Shown piece after piece: positions 42,162 to 50,087 of a DNA stretch of 64,000 nucleotides (positions are counted from its first letter, which is position 1; every line of letters begins with the position of its first letter). Origin of the DNA: JAWKTM01 sp041399085 (GTDB taxonomy: Bacteria > Planctomycetota > Planctomycetia > Pirellulales > Pirellulaceae); NCBI GenBank assembly GCA_041399085.1, contig JAWKTM010000017.1, positions 62,001-126,000 on the forward strand. Reading direction: 5' to 3'. The translations under genes and the position numbers were made by a program. The notes beneath the pieces are model-generated. The model was not told the origin of the DNA. It made no database searches and saw nothing but the letters and a program-made list of their open reading frames with translations.

Positions 42162-44513
42162 ATGGCCACAGACGCTCACCACGATTCACGGTTGGAGTTT
42201 TCCATCGGCCCGTTGGCCGATCCGGGCGAGGCTGCGCTGTTCGATCTTCCGCCCAGCGACGATCTATTGCGGTCGGAATTACCGGTGATTGATTTGGCGT
42301 CGAACGAGCCGCTGCCTCCGTTGCCCGACGACGCCCAGTTGCATCCGCCGCCCAATTACGACCCGCCGCTGGGGCACGTCACACCCGCAGCCGATGCGGC
42401 CGGTCGAGCCCCCGGAGAAATCTGGTTGGATGGCGATGTGCTCATGTGCCCTTGCCCGGATTGCCGGGCCCCCATGTCGATTCGCCTGTGGCTGATGATC
42501 GCCGACTGCTGGCGATGCGGTACCAGTATCGAGTTGACCGAGGAGCAAGAGCGCGAAGCGATGCGGTTGCTCGAACAACGCGAACGAGCCCAGCGCGAAC
42601 GAACCCAACCCACTGGCCCGCAGCCCACCGGTCCTCAACGCACCGGCCCCCAACGCACTGATTCCGAACAAGCCGCTCCCCGTCGCGAGCCAGAAGCGCG
42701 ATCCTCGGCGCCCGCGACCCCGCCATCCGCTTCGTCTCCCTCGCCACGAACCGCTCAGCCAGCGCCTCAGGAAGAGCCGGCGCCGCCCAAGCCATCGGGC
42801 TCGCCGACATCGTCCGAGTCGCGCGGCGCGAGTTCGCCCGCTCCACCGCCCGCGAAGTCGACTCCCCAACCGCCAGCCGAGCCGACCGGCCGTGCTCCCG
42901 ACTCGCGACCCGCGCGTGGTCCCGCGGCGCCTATCACGCCGCAAACACCGCGACGCCCGTCGACGAACACCAATCCAGCCGCGCACGGCTCGCAGCCACG
43001 CCCGCCGGGCCCGTCCCCCGCAACCGGCCCGCGTCCAACGGCTCGCCGACCGATGCCGGCCGCGCTGGCGCCCAGCCCCGCTCGTCGGCGACTTCAACAA
43101 GAGACCGCGGCCGGCCTGGCTCAAGCCTGGGTGCGCAGCCTGTTTCGCGACACGCCGGCTTGGCTAGTCAGCCTGGTCTTCCATCTGGTCGCGCTCACGC
43201 TACTGGCCATGCTCGGTCCCCAAGAAGACGCTGGCGATCAAATCACATTGTCGATGGTGCTCAGCGCCGCCGATCGCGAAGGGAGTGATCGTGCCGACAA
43301 TCCGCTGGACGATGTGAAGTTCGATCTGCCCATCCCCGAAACGATTGATCCCAACAACGAAGAGCAGCGTGAAGTCTTGATCCGAGCCGATCAGGAAGCT
43401 CGCGAATTGCGGATCGACCCGGAATCCATCAATCCGCAAATGCCCGAACTGTCGCGCGTGAAGCAAACGATCGGCACGGCCAGCAGCATCCAGGCAGCCT
43501 TGGCGGCCCGCGATCCTCGCGTGCGAGTCGAGATGGTTCAGCAAGAGGGCGGCACGACGATGTCGGAAGCCGCCGTGGCCCGCGCGCTGCGTTGGATTGC
43601 CTCGAAGCAGCGTCCCGACGGGCGATGGAATCTGGAAGGCGGCGCGAATAACGATATGGCCGCCACCTCGTTGGCACTGCTGCCGTTTCTTGGCGCTGGC
43701 CAAACACACATCGTCGGACGCTATCAAGACACCGTGGGGCGTGGGCTGCGTTGGATGCTCGATCACCAACGCCCCAACGGCGATCTACGATATGCTGGCG
43801 GCAACACGGGCATGTATGCACATGGCCAAGCGACCATTGTGCTGTGCGAAGCGTTTGCACTGAGCGGCGACGAGGAACTGCGCGTGCCGGCCCAGCGAGC
43901 TCTGGATTACATCGTTAAGGCCCAGCATATCGGCGGCGGTTGGCGATACGGGCCAAACGAGCCGGGCGATACGAGCGTGCTGGGTTGGCAACTGATGGCG
44001 TTGCAAAGCGGCCGGGCCGCCAGCCTCACGGTCCCCGACGTAACGCTGGAACTTGCCAATAACTTCCTCGATAGCGTCCAAAGCCACGGTGGTTCTCGTT
44101 ACGCCTATATGCCGCAACAACGCAACAATCCTACTCATCGCCTCACCGCCGAAGCGCTGCTGTGCCGTGTGTATCTTGGTTGGAAGAGCGACAACCCAGG
44201 ATTGATGGAAGGACTGGACTGGTTGTTGGAACACAATCCGCCGGCCCAACAAGCGGATATCTACTATTGGTATTACGCCACCCAAGCCTTCCATCATTAT
44301 GGCGGTGAAAGCTGGGATCGCTGGAATGGTGAGATGCGAGACACGTTGGTCGACCGCCAAGAACGACGCGGCCCCGACGCCGGAAGCTGGAGCCCACACG
44401 ACGACAAATACGGCCGCGAAGGCGGCCGTCTCTTCGTCACCTCGCTCGCCACTTGCACCTTGGAAGTCTACTATCGCCATCTGCCTATTTTCAGACAGCT
44501 TGACATCGACTGA
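42162..44513 (+). CDS. Prenyltransferase/squalene-oxidase-fold protein with zinc-ribbon, Pro-rich linker and membrane anchor
   Basis: A 783-aa protein in four parts. Residues 1-125 end in a possible zinc ribbon (C96-P-C98-P-D-C101 and C116-W-R-C119). Residues about 145-310 are a P/S/T/A/R-rich linker with T-G-P-Q repeats. Residues 333-352 form a membrane helix (W-L-V-S-L-V-F-H-L-V-A-L). The C-terminal 300 residues are alpha/alpha-toroid repeats of the squalene cyclase/prenyltransferase fold: A-L-R-W-I-A-S-K-Q-R-P-D-G-R-W-N, G-L-R-W-M-L-D-H-Q-R-P-N-G, A-Q-H-I-G-G-G-W-R-Y. No cyclase D-x-D-D motif was seen, so it is probably a binding rather than catalytic toroid. GGAGG precedes the ATG at 42162. 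Topology places the ribbon inside and the toroid outside. Confidence 0.82.
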   Translation: MATDAHHDSRLEFSIGPLADPGEAALFDLPPSDDLLRSELPVIDLASNEPLPPLPDDAQLHPPPNYDPPLGHVTPAADAAGRAPGEIWLDGDVLMCPCPDCRAPMSIRLWLMIADCWRCGTSIELTEEQEREAMRLLEQRERAQRERTQPTGPQPTGPQRTGPQRTDSEQAAPRREPEARSSAPATPPSASSPSPRTAQPAPQEEPAPPKPSGSPTSSESRGASSPAPPPAKSTPQPPAEPTGRAPDSRPARGPAAPITPQTPRRPSTNTNPAAHGSQPRPPGPSPATGPRPTARRPMPAALAPSPARRRLQQETAAGLAQAWVRSLFRDTPAWLVSLVFHLVALTLLAMLGPQEDAGDQITLSMVLSAADREGSDRADNPLDDVKFDLPIPETIDPNNEEQREVLIRADQEARELRIDPESINPQMPELSRVKQTIGTASSIQAALAARDPRVRVEMVQQEGGTTMSEAAVARALRWIASKQRPDGRWNLEGGANNDMAATSLALLPFLGAGQTHIVGRYQDTVGRGLRWMLDHQRPNGDLRYAGGNTGMYAHGQATIVLCEAFALSGDEELRVPAQRALDYIVKAQHIGGGWRYGPNEPGDTSVLGWQLMALQSGRAASLTVPDVTLELANNFLDSVQSHGGSRYAYMPQQRNNPTHRLTAEALLCRVYLGWKSDNPGLMEGLDWLLEHNPPAQQADIYYWYYATQAFHHYGGESWDRWNGEMRDTLVDRQERRGPDAGSWSPHDDKYGREGGRLFVTSLATCTLEVYYRHLPIFRQLDID

Positions 44514-44696
44514 ACAATACCGGCGTCGCACAGCGAGTTCCGGCCGCTGAACGGACCTCCAAGTTCTTGCTCCGATTAGCCGAGGCGGCGGAAATCAAAG
44601 AGGACAATTCGCGAATCGTCTAAGAGCTTGCGGAGCTCGTTACCGGTTCGGCTCTGTATGGTCACTATTCGTGATGCATAAGGAATTCAGCAGAGA

Positions 44697-45983
44697 ATGT
44701 TAATTCAGGAAGTGAAAATCGAGAGCGTTCGGTCGATCAACACTTGCCACTGGTCCATTCCACGGGACAAGGCAAAGGGATGGCATGTCGTAATTGGCGA
44801 CAATGGTTCTGGCAAGACTACCTTTCTGCGATCCATTGCCCTGGCATTAATTGGAAAGTTAGACGCGGGAGGGCTGCGGCAATCGTGGAGCGATTGGCTG
44901 ACTCGCGGGGCAAAGGAGGGCAAGATCGCGCTCCGAGTGTCTCGCAATCGAGACACGGACTTAGTTGCTGCCAGCGATTCCAATTCTTTGGGCGATCCGC
45001 CCCAATTCGGGTTAAAATTTGCTCGCACCGAACGGTCCGAGCCGCAAGTTGGACTTGAGCAACTTGCGAGTGATATCGACCCACATCGGCATGTTTGGTA
45101 CGGCGGTCAAGGTTGGTTCTGTGCGTCTTATGGACCGTTTCGTCGATTCGCTGGAAATGACCCGCGCGACGAAAAGTTGTATCATTCCATGCCCCGACTC
45201 GCTCGTCATCTGTCGCTATTCGACGAACGAATCGCGCTCACCGAAAGTCTTGAATGGCTGAAAAACTTAAAGTTCGCGAAGCTGGAAGGTCGTTCCGATC
45301 ATAATCTGTTCGACAATCTCGTTCGCTTCGTCAATGACAGCGACTTCCTGCCGGCGAATGTTCGGTTACATGATGTAAGTTCGCGAGGCGTGACATTTCG
45401 TGACGCGAATGACGTCGACGTGGATGTGATGGAGCTGAGCGATGGTTATCGATCAATTCTAAGTATGACATTTGAGTTGGTGCGCCAAATGTCGCTTTCC
45501 TTCGAGGCGGACGCACTATTTGATCCACAAAATGGAGGAACCGTGACTCCCGAAGGGGTCGTGCTGATCGACGAAGTTGACGCGCATCTTCACCCCTCCT
45601 GGCAACGCACGGTAGGACGTTGGTTTTGCAAGCATTTTCCAAACGTCCAGTTCATTGTCTCCTCGCATAGTCCGTTAGTCTGCCAATCGGCAAGCGAAGG
45701 CTCGATCTTCGTGCTGCCGCGCTCGGGCTCGCGCGGCGAAGGACGGATGTTAGAGGGCGACGAGTTTCATCGCTTGGTCTATGGAAATATCCTGGATGCC
45801 TATGGAACGGAAGCTTTCGGGAGTGAGACCGCCGCGACTCGTTCGGAACCGTCGCGAAAGCTGCACAGCCGTTTAGCGGAACTTAACAACAAGGAAATCA
45901 TGAAAGGACTTTCCACGGAAGAGCGTACCGAACAAGTGAAGTTACGCGCAATACTCCCTTCGGCTGCCTCCAGTATGGGCTAA
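44697..45983 (+). CDS. AAA/ABC-type ATPase of a Septu-like (PtuA) defence pair
   Basis: A 428-aa SMC/RecF-like ATPase. Walker A is G-D-N-G-S-G-K-T (34-41). A signature-like L-S-D-G-Y-R-S lies at 247-253, and Walker B is V-V-L-I-D-E-V-D-A-H-L-H-P-S-W (288-302). The H-loop S-S-H-S-P is at 322-326. The D-x-H-L-H-P after Walker B is typical of the AAA_21/AAA_15 ATPases found in anti-phage systems and OLD-like proteins. It has no Toprim nuclease domain. An HNH nuclease gene starts 3 bp after its stop, the layout of Septu, where PtuA is an ATPase and PtuB an HNH nuclease. The gene is visibly richer in A/T than neighbours, suggesting transfer. AAGGA lies 12 bases upstream of the ATG. Related systems exist, so the Septu label is family-level. 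Confidence 0.78.
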   Translation: MLIQEVKIESVRSINTCHWSIPRDKAKGWHVVIGDNGSGKTTFLRSIALALIGKLDAGGLRQSWSDWLTRGAKEGKIALRVSRNRDTDLVAASDSNSLGDPPQFGLKFARTERSEPQVGLEQLASDIDPHRHVWYGGQGWFCASYGPFRRFAGNDPRDEKLYHSMPRLARHLSLFDERIALTESLEWLKNLKFAKLEGRSDHNLFDNLVRFVNDSDFLPANVRLHDVSSRGVTFRDANDVDVDVMELSDGYRSILSMTFELVRQMSLSFEADALFDPQNGGTVTPEGVVLIDEVDAHLHPSWQRTVGRWFCKHFPNVQFIVSSHSPLVCQSASEGSIFVLPRSGSRGEGRMLEGDEFHRLVYGNILDAYGTEAFGSETAATRSEPSRKLHSRLAELNNKEIMKGLSTEERTEQVKLRAILPSAASSMG

Positions 45984-45986
45984 GCG

Positions 45987-46796
45987 ATGCTCAAGATTCG
46001 AGAAGGCCGTCTGTCTCGCGAAGTGCGGGAATCCTTGGCGTCTTATCAAGCGGATGTGGACGGCCAATCCACTTACGCCGCCCGAGTCGATCGTGCGAAG
46101 CAACAGTTTTCCCGACGGAACCGACTTGACAATCCCGTCTTCGTGGCCGTCAAGTCCAAGCTGGCGCGGATGTGCAATGGATCACGAAGGTGTATGTATT
46201 GTGAGGATTCCGTCGCCGACGAAGTGGAGCATTTTCATCCAAAAGACTTGTACCCCGAATTCGTATTCGTGTGGCGCAACTATCTTTATGCCTGCGGCCC
46301 TTGCAACGGACCAAAGAATAATCAGTTTGGCGTGGTTGGCCCGACGGCGGACGAAATCGTGGTTGTAACCCGACAACGAAATTCGCCCGTTGTGCCTCCA
46401 ATCGCTGGCTCGACCGCACTGATAAATCCGCTACGCGAAAACCCGCTCGACTTTTTCATGTTGGATATACGAAACACCTTTGAGTTTACGCCAATCTCCG
46501 AGTCAGGAACGATTGATAGGCTGCGCGCCGATTACACACTTAAGGTACTTCGACTAAATGAACGTGACTATTTGATCGACGCCCGGCGCAATGCTTACAG
46601 CGGCTTTCTCGCCAGATTGGAGCAGTATGTCCAGCATCTTCGCAACGGCGCATCGCCCCGGAAACTCGCGCTGCTGCGATCGGGCATCCAGCGCAGCCCA
46701 CATCCAACGGTATGGGAGGAAATGAAACGTCAACACCTCTACCACTCGACGTTGTCTGATTTATTCGCACAAGCTCCCGAAACTCTGGAATTCTAG
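45987..46796 (+). CDS. HNH endonuclease of a Septu-like (PtuB) defence pair
   Basis: A 269-aa nuclease with an HNH/His-Me finger. Zinc cysteines are C69-M-Y-C72 and C103-G-P-C106-N, and the catalytic block is E-H-F-H-P-K (81-86), with N98 in the W-R-N-Y-L-Y-A-C segment. This arrangement, C-x-Y-C ... E-H-F-x-P-K ... W-x-N-Y-x-x-A-C-x-x-C-N, matches the PtuB/TIGR02646-type nucleases of Septu and retron-Septu effectors. It follows the ATPase gene after 3 bp, and so is probably translationally coupled. PtuB is thought to cut DNA once the ATPase senses infection, but the exact trigger is not known. No reverse transcriptase or retron RNA was seen, so this is a stand-alone form. A/T-rich codons match its partner. 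Confidence 0.82.
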   Translation: MLKIREGRLSREVRESLASYQADVDGQSTYAARVDRAKQQFSRRNRLDNPVFVAVKSKLARMCNGSRRCMYCEDSVADEVEHFHPKDLYPEFVFVWRNYLYACGPCNGPKNNQFGVVGPTADEIVVVTRQRNSPVVPPIAGSTALINPLRENPLDFFMLDIRNTFEFTPISESGTIDRLRADYTLKVLRLNERDYLIDARRNAYSGFLARLEQYVQHLRNGASPRKLALLRSGIQRSPHPTVWEEMKRQHLYHSTLSDLFAQAPETLEF

Positions 46797-46810
46797 ACGA
46801 CTACCGAATC

Positions 46811-48364
46811 TCACCGTTCACTCGTGAATCGGTATGAATAGAGATCCGCGTCGCGTAAAACGAATCGTATGCGAATGGGCTTTCCGGAAAGCTGGCTGAC
46901 GTCGCTTCCACGTTCCCAGGTGATCGTGCGGTCGATCGAGTCGCCGAAGGCTGGCGAACATTCGGCCAGCGAGTAACCGGGAACGGGGGTTCCCGAAATG
47001 TCTTGCAACTCAACCAGGACATCACCAGCGGCCGAAGTAGCAAAATTCAACGTGAGCCGGTCACCCGTGAACTGAATCGGTTTGGTAATCAATTCTCCGC
47101 CGCTCAACGGTGCGTTCACCGACACGAAACCATCAAGCCGGAGCGTGTAACGTCGCATCGAGTTTCCCTTGCCGTGCCAGGAACCTTCACTGGCGTAGAG
47201 CGACAACTCATTGGGAGCTCCTGGCATGGAAGATTTTGTTTCCACCGCATGCCATGCAATATATTGATGCCCGTAGAGCCATGTTCCGGGACGCTCCGGC
47301 CCCGGACGCAGAAAAGCCTCGTTCCAGCGTTCGAAATGCATTCCGTCGCGACTGGCCATTAAGAGCCCTTCGGTAAGCGACGTACCATACCGCAAATGAG
47401 CCTCGGCACGTTGCTCGCGCAACTCCAGTTCCGGCAGGGCACGCATCGAGTCGGACCAACCTCGTTCGACATATCGTGTTGGAAAGCCAATCAGTATATG
47501 AGGCGCACGAAAATAGGGCGCGATCTGATTGGTATAGAGATGCTCGACCGGGGAATCCTTATATGTCAAGTCAGTATCGTTCTCCCAATGCAGAAAATCC
47601 GGAGAGGTGGCCGTGCGAATGGCCCGATAACCTGCCGGCTTCCAAACCTTGCCCGTTGTGACACCTTCCGTAAACGTCCGAAAGTAGGCTCGGTAGACAC
47701 CCGCAGTAGGATCCCAAAATGCTAGATTCTGCGAGTCAAACGCCCCTTCCGTGACCACGGGCTCTTCACGCATGAGCGACCAATGAATGCCATCCGACGA
47801 ATGAAACGCGAACAGACCGCCTTGCGACGCTAAACCTCCCAGCGCCTTAAAACGCGACTCCGGCGGACAACCGTCGCGAGTGTCGCGGAACGGTGCGAAG
47901 TTGTGCGTACCGACCCCCGTCCAGATGATGTTGTTATCCTTCGATCCATCATAGTCATGCAGTCCGAGATTTGGCTTGGTAAATTGAATCCCATCACGAC
48001 TCTCGGCATAGCAGTACACCTCCCGCCCCAGTTTCAATTTGCCATTCTCCACGCCCAGCGCGGAGCCGCGATAATACATTCGGTAAATATCGCCATCCCG
48101 AAACACACTATGGTAACCGCTTCCAGCGCCCTCCCAGGCGGAATCGTGCTCGATCGCGATTTCGCGAGGCGTCGGACGATGCAACTGCCGCTGGGCTCGA
48201 TCTAGCGACTCGATCAACTGGTCATCCACGAACAATTCGCGCCGCGAACCGATATCGGTAGCGGCGGGTATGGGGACCGCGTCCTCCGCCCTCAACTTAC
48301 CACGATGCACGGATGTGTTTGCCAAACATACGAGAACGACAATAACGAGTTTATTGAAAGTCAT
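46811..48364 (-). CDS. Secreted GH32/GH43-like five-bladed propeller protein
   Basis: A 517-aa exported protein. AGGAG lies 6 bases upstream of the ATG at 48364, which starts the signal peptide (M-T-F-N-K-L-V-I-V-V-L-V-C-L-A). The mature part begins R-R-E-L-F-V-D-D-Q-L-I-E, a start common in planctomycete glycosidase-like proteins. Internal phrases such as Y-R-M-Y-Y-R-G-S, Y-A-E-S-R-D-G-I-Q-F and F-A-F-H-S-S-D-G-I-H-W-S repeat the blade pattern of the GH32/43/68 clan. The C-terminal about 130 residues form a beta-sandwich-like module. Catalytic acids were not assigned, and activity is inferred. It is the last gene of a minus-strand cluster with the sulfatase and the giant cytochrome protein. 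Confidence 0.75.
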   Translation of the reverse strand: MTFNKLVIVVLVCLANTSVHRGKLRAEDAVPIPAATDIGSRRELFVDDQLIESLDRAQRQLHRPTPREIAIEHDSAWEGAGSGYHSVFRDGDIYRMYYRGSALGVENGKLKLGREVYCYAESRDGIQFTKPNLGLHDYDGSKDNNIIWTGVGTHNFAPFRDTRDGCPPESRFKALGGLASQGGLFAFHSSDGIHWSLMREEPVVTEGAFDSQNLAFWDPTAGVYRAYFRTFTEGVTTGKVWKPAGYRAIRTATSPDFLHWENDTDLTYKDSPVEHLYTNQIAPYFRAPHILIGFPTRYVERGWSDSMRALPELELREQRAEAHLRYGTSLTEGLLMASRDGMHFERWNEAFLRPGPERPGTWLYGHQYIAWHAVETKSSMPGAPNELSLYASEGSWHGKGNSMRRYTLRLDGFVSVNAPLSGGELITKPIQFTGDRLTLNFATSAAGDVLVELQDISGTPVPGYSLAECSPAFGDSIDRTITWERGSDVSQLSGKPIRIRFVLRDADLYSYRFTSER

Positions 48365-48430
48365 TGTTAGCTCCTGTTGTGTTGAGTGCGATCGCCGCTG
48401 CCTTGGCAAATTCGTGCAAAGCCCGAACGC

Positions 48431-49972
48431 TCACCGTTGCTTGCTCGCAGTCGGACGGACTTCCGTACCGTCCTTGCCGACAGGGTACAACGCCTCGTGT
48501 TGTTCCATTGCAGCGACTAGACCGTCCATCATCTTGGCTAGTTGTTTCGGCTGCTGCTGGGCGAGGTTCGTCGACTCGAACGGATCGTCCGCCAAGTTGT
48601 ATAACTGGAAATGGGAACCCTCGGACGCGGGCGAAGGGAAATAGTGATAAATCACTTTCCAGTCGCCGTCACGATATACCGTGAAGTAGTCGCTGCGATG
48701 AGGCGAATGCGGATAATGCATGAGGAAACGTTCCGGCCGAGATTCATCCGGCTTGCCGCTGATCAAGGTGTGAAGCGAAACGCCGTCGACGACATGTGAA
48801 TCGGGCTTCGTGATATCCAGCAGTTGCAAGATAGTCGGAAAAATGTCATGCACGGCGGCTTGTTGGCTTTGAATCGCTCCGGCCGGGATAGACAATCGTT
48901 GTTGATAGTCGTTTTCCGCATTTGACTTGGCCCACGCGGCGATGAAGGGAACTCGCATGCCACCTTCATAGTGAGCTCCCTTTTTGCCTCGCAACGGCGC
49001 CGCACATGCCACGGCATGTTGGTGCCCAAGCGGGGCGTCGGAGCCGTTGTCTCCCAGGAATAGCACCAAGGTGTTCTCGGCCACGCCTAAGTCGTGTAGA
49101 TGATCGAGCATATCTCCTAGCGACTTGTCCATGCCTTCGATCAACGTCGCAAAAGCTTGTGCCGGCGCGGGCTTGCCCGAATCCTTATAGTGGTCCGCGA
49201 ACCGTGGATCCGAATGGAAAGGAGCGTGGACGGCGTAGTGAGCAAAATAGAGAAAGAACGGTTGGCCTTCCTTAACGGCCGACGTGACATGCGTTTTCGC
49301 TTCGATGGTTAACGCTTCCGTGAGAAACGTTTCCGTCCCATGATACTTTTCTAAGTGCGGGACGGCATGTGACGCACGTTTTTGTCCGTGTCCATAGTTT
49401 TCCGAGCCGTAGTAGCTGCCGGGCGCTCCGATCGAGCATCCCGCGACATTGATGTCGAAGCCTAAATTAAGTGGCTCGGCGCCGTCGGCCTCGCGTGGAC
49501 CGAAGTGCCCCTTTCCAACATGGATCGTGCGATATCCGGCTCCGCGTAGCAGTCGAGCCAAAGTCACATCGTCCTTTCCTAGTCCCCGCCAATTCCAATC
49601 CGGTGGACCTTGCGGACCACGATTGTCGCGATCGGGATTAATCCAATTTGTGGTGTGATGGCGAGCCGCGTTCTGGCCGGTCATGATCGACACGCGCGTG
49701 GGCGAGCAGACGCTCATCGCGTAGAAGTTGTTGAAGCGGATTCCCTGATTCGCCAGCCGCTGCATGCTGGGAGTTCGGTAATAGTCGTTTAGCGGATATC
49801 GCTTCGGCTTACCCGAATCATCGGTCAGAAACGGAACCGAAGTATCCATGACCCCCATGTCATCAACCAGAAACACGATCACATTCGGGCGTTCGGGGGC
49901 GGCTTTTGCGGCCGTGTTGCCGAGAATGGCAAATGTGACGATTAAGAGCAGGCAACCACAACAACGTATCAT
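48431..49972 (-). CDS. Secreted S1-family (FGly) sulfatase
   Basis: A 513-aa exported arylsulfatase-like enzyme that removes sulfate esters, most likely from a polysaccharide. A signal peptide (C-C-G-C-L-L-L-I-V-T-F-A..., A-K-A cleavage near 24) precedes N-V-I-V-F-L-V-D-D-M-G, with the metal-binding D37-D38. The formylglycine motif is C89-S-P-T-R93 followed by V-S-I-M-T-G-Q, so the cysteine form needs an FGE/sulfatase-modifying enzyme. G-K-G-H-F-G and H-A-P-F-H-S, with a later G-D-N-G-S-D, supply other active-site residues. The gene lies between the giant cytochrome/LamG gene (115 bp upstream) and the GH-like gene (67 bp downstream), so the three look cotranscribed. Substrate: sulfated glycan by inference. 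Confidence 0.93.
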   Translation of the reverse strand: MIRCCGCLLLIVTFAILGNTAAKAAPERPNVIVFLVDDMGVMDTSVPFLTDDSGKPKRYPLNDYYRTPSMQRLANQGIRFNNFYAMSVCSPTRVSIMTGQNAARHHTTNWINPDRDNRGPQGPPDWNWRGLGKDDVTLARLLRGAGYRTIHVGKGHFGPREADGAEPLNLGFDINVAGCSIGAPGSYYGSENYGHGQKRASHAVPHLEKYHGTETFLTEALTIEAKTHVTSAVKEGQPFFLYFAHYAVHAPFHSDPRFADHYKDSGKPAPAQAFATLIEGMDKSLGDMLDHLHDLGVAENTLVLFLGDNGSDAPLGHQHAVACAAPLRGKKGAHYEGGMRVPFIAAWAKSNAENDYQQRLSIPAGAIQSQQAAVHDIFPTILQLLDITKPDSHVVDGVSLHTLISGKPDESRPERFLMHYPHSPHRSDYFTVYRDGDWKVIYHYFPSPASEGSHFQLYNLADDPFESTNLAQQQPKQLAKMMDGLVAAMEQHEALYPVGKDGTEVRPTASKQR

Positions 49973-50087
49973 GGATATCGTTCCTCTGTTAAAGAAGTCA
50001 TACTAGCCCCAGCTTCGTTGGGCTGAAGCGGCAATCCATATCGGGAGACGACGCGGTCGCTGACGACTCGCGAGAATCGGTCGACCA

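Noticed and set aside
44514..44696. Retron non-coding RNA upstream of the Septu-like pair
   Set aside because: No reverse transcriptase gene is present and no msr/msd-like structure was evident in the 183 bp.
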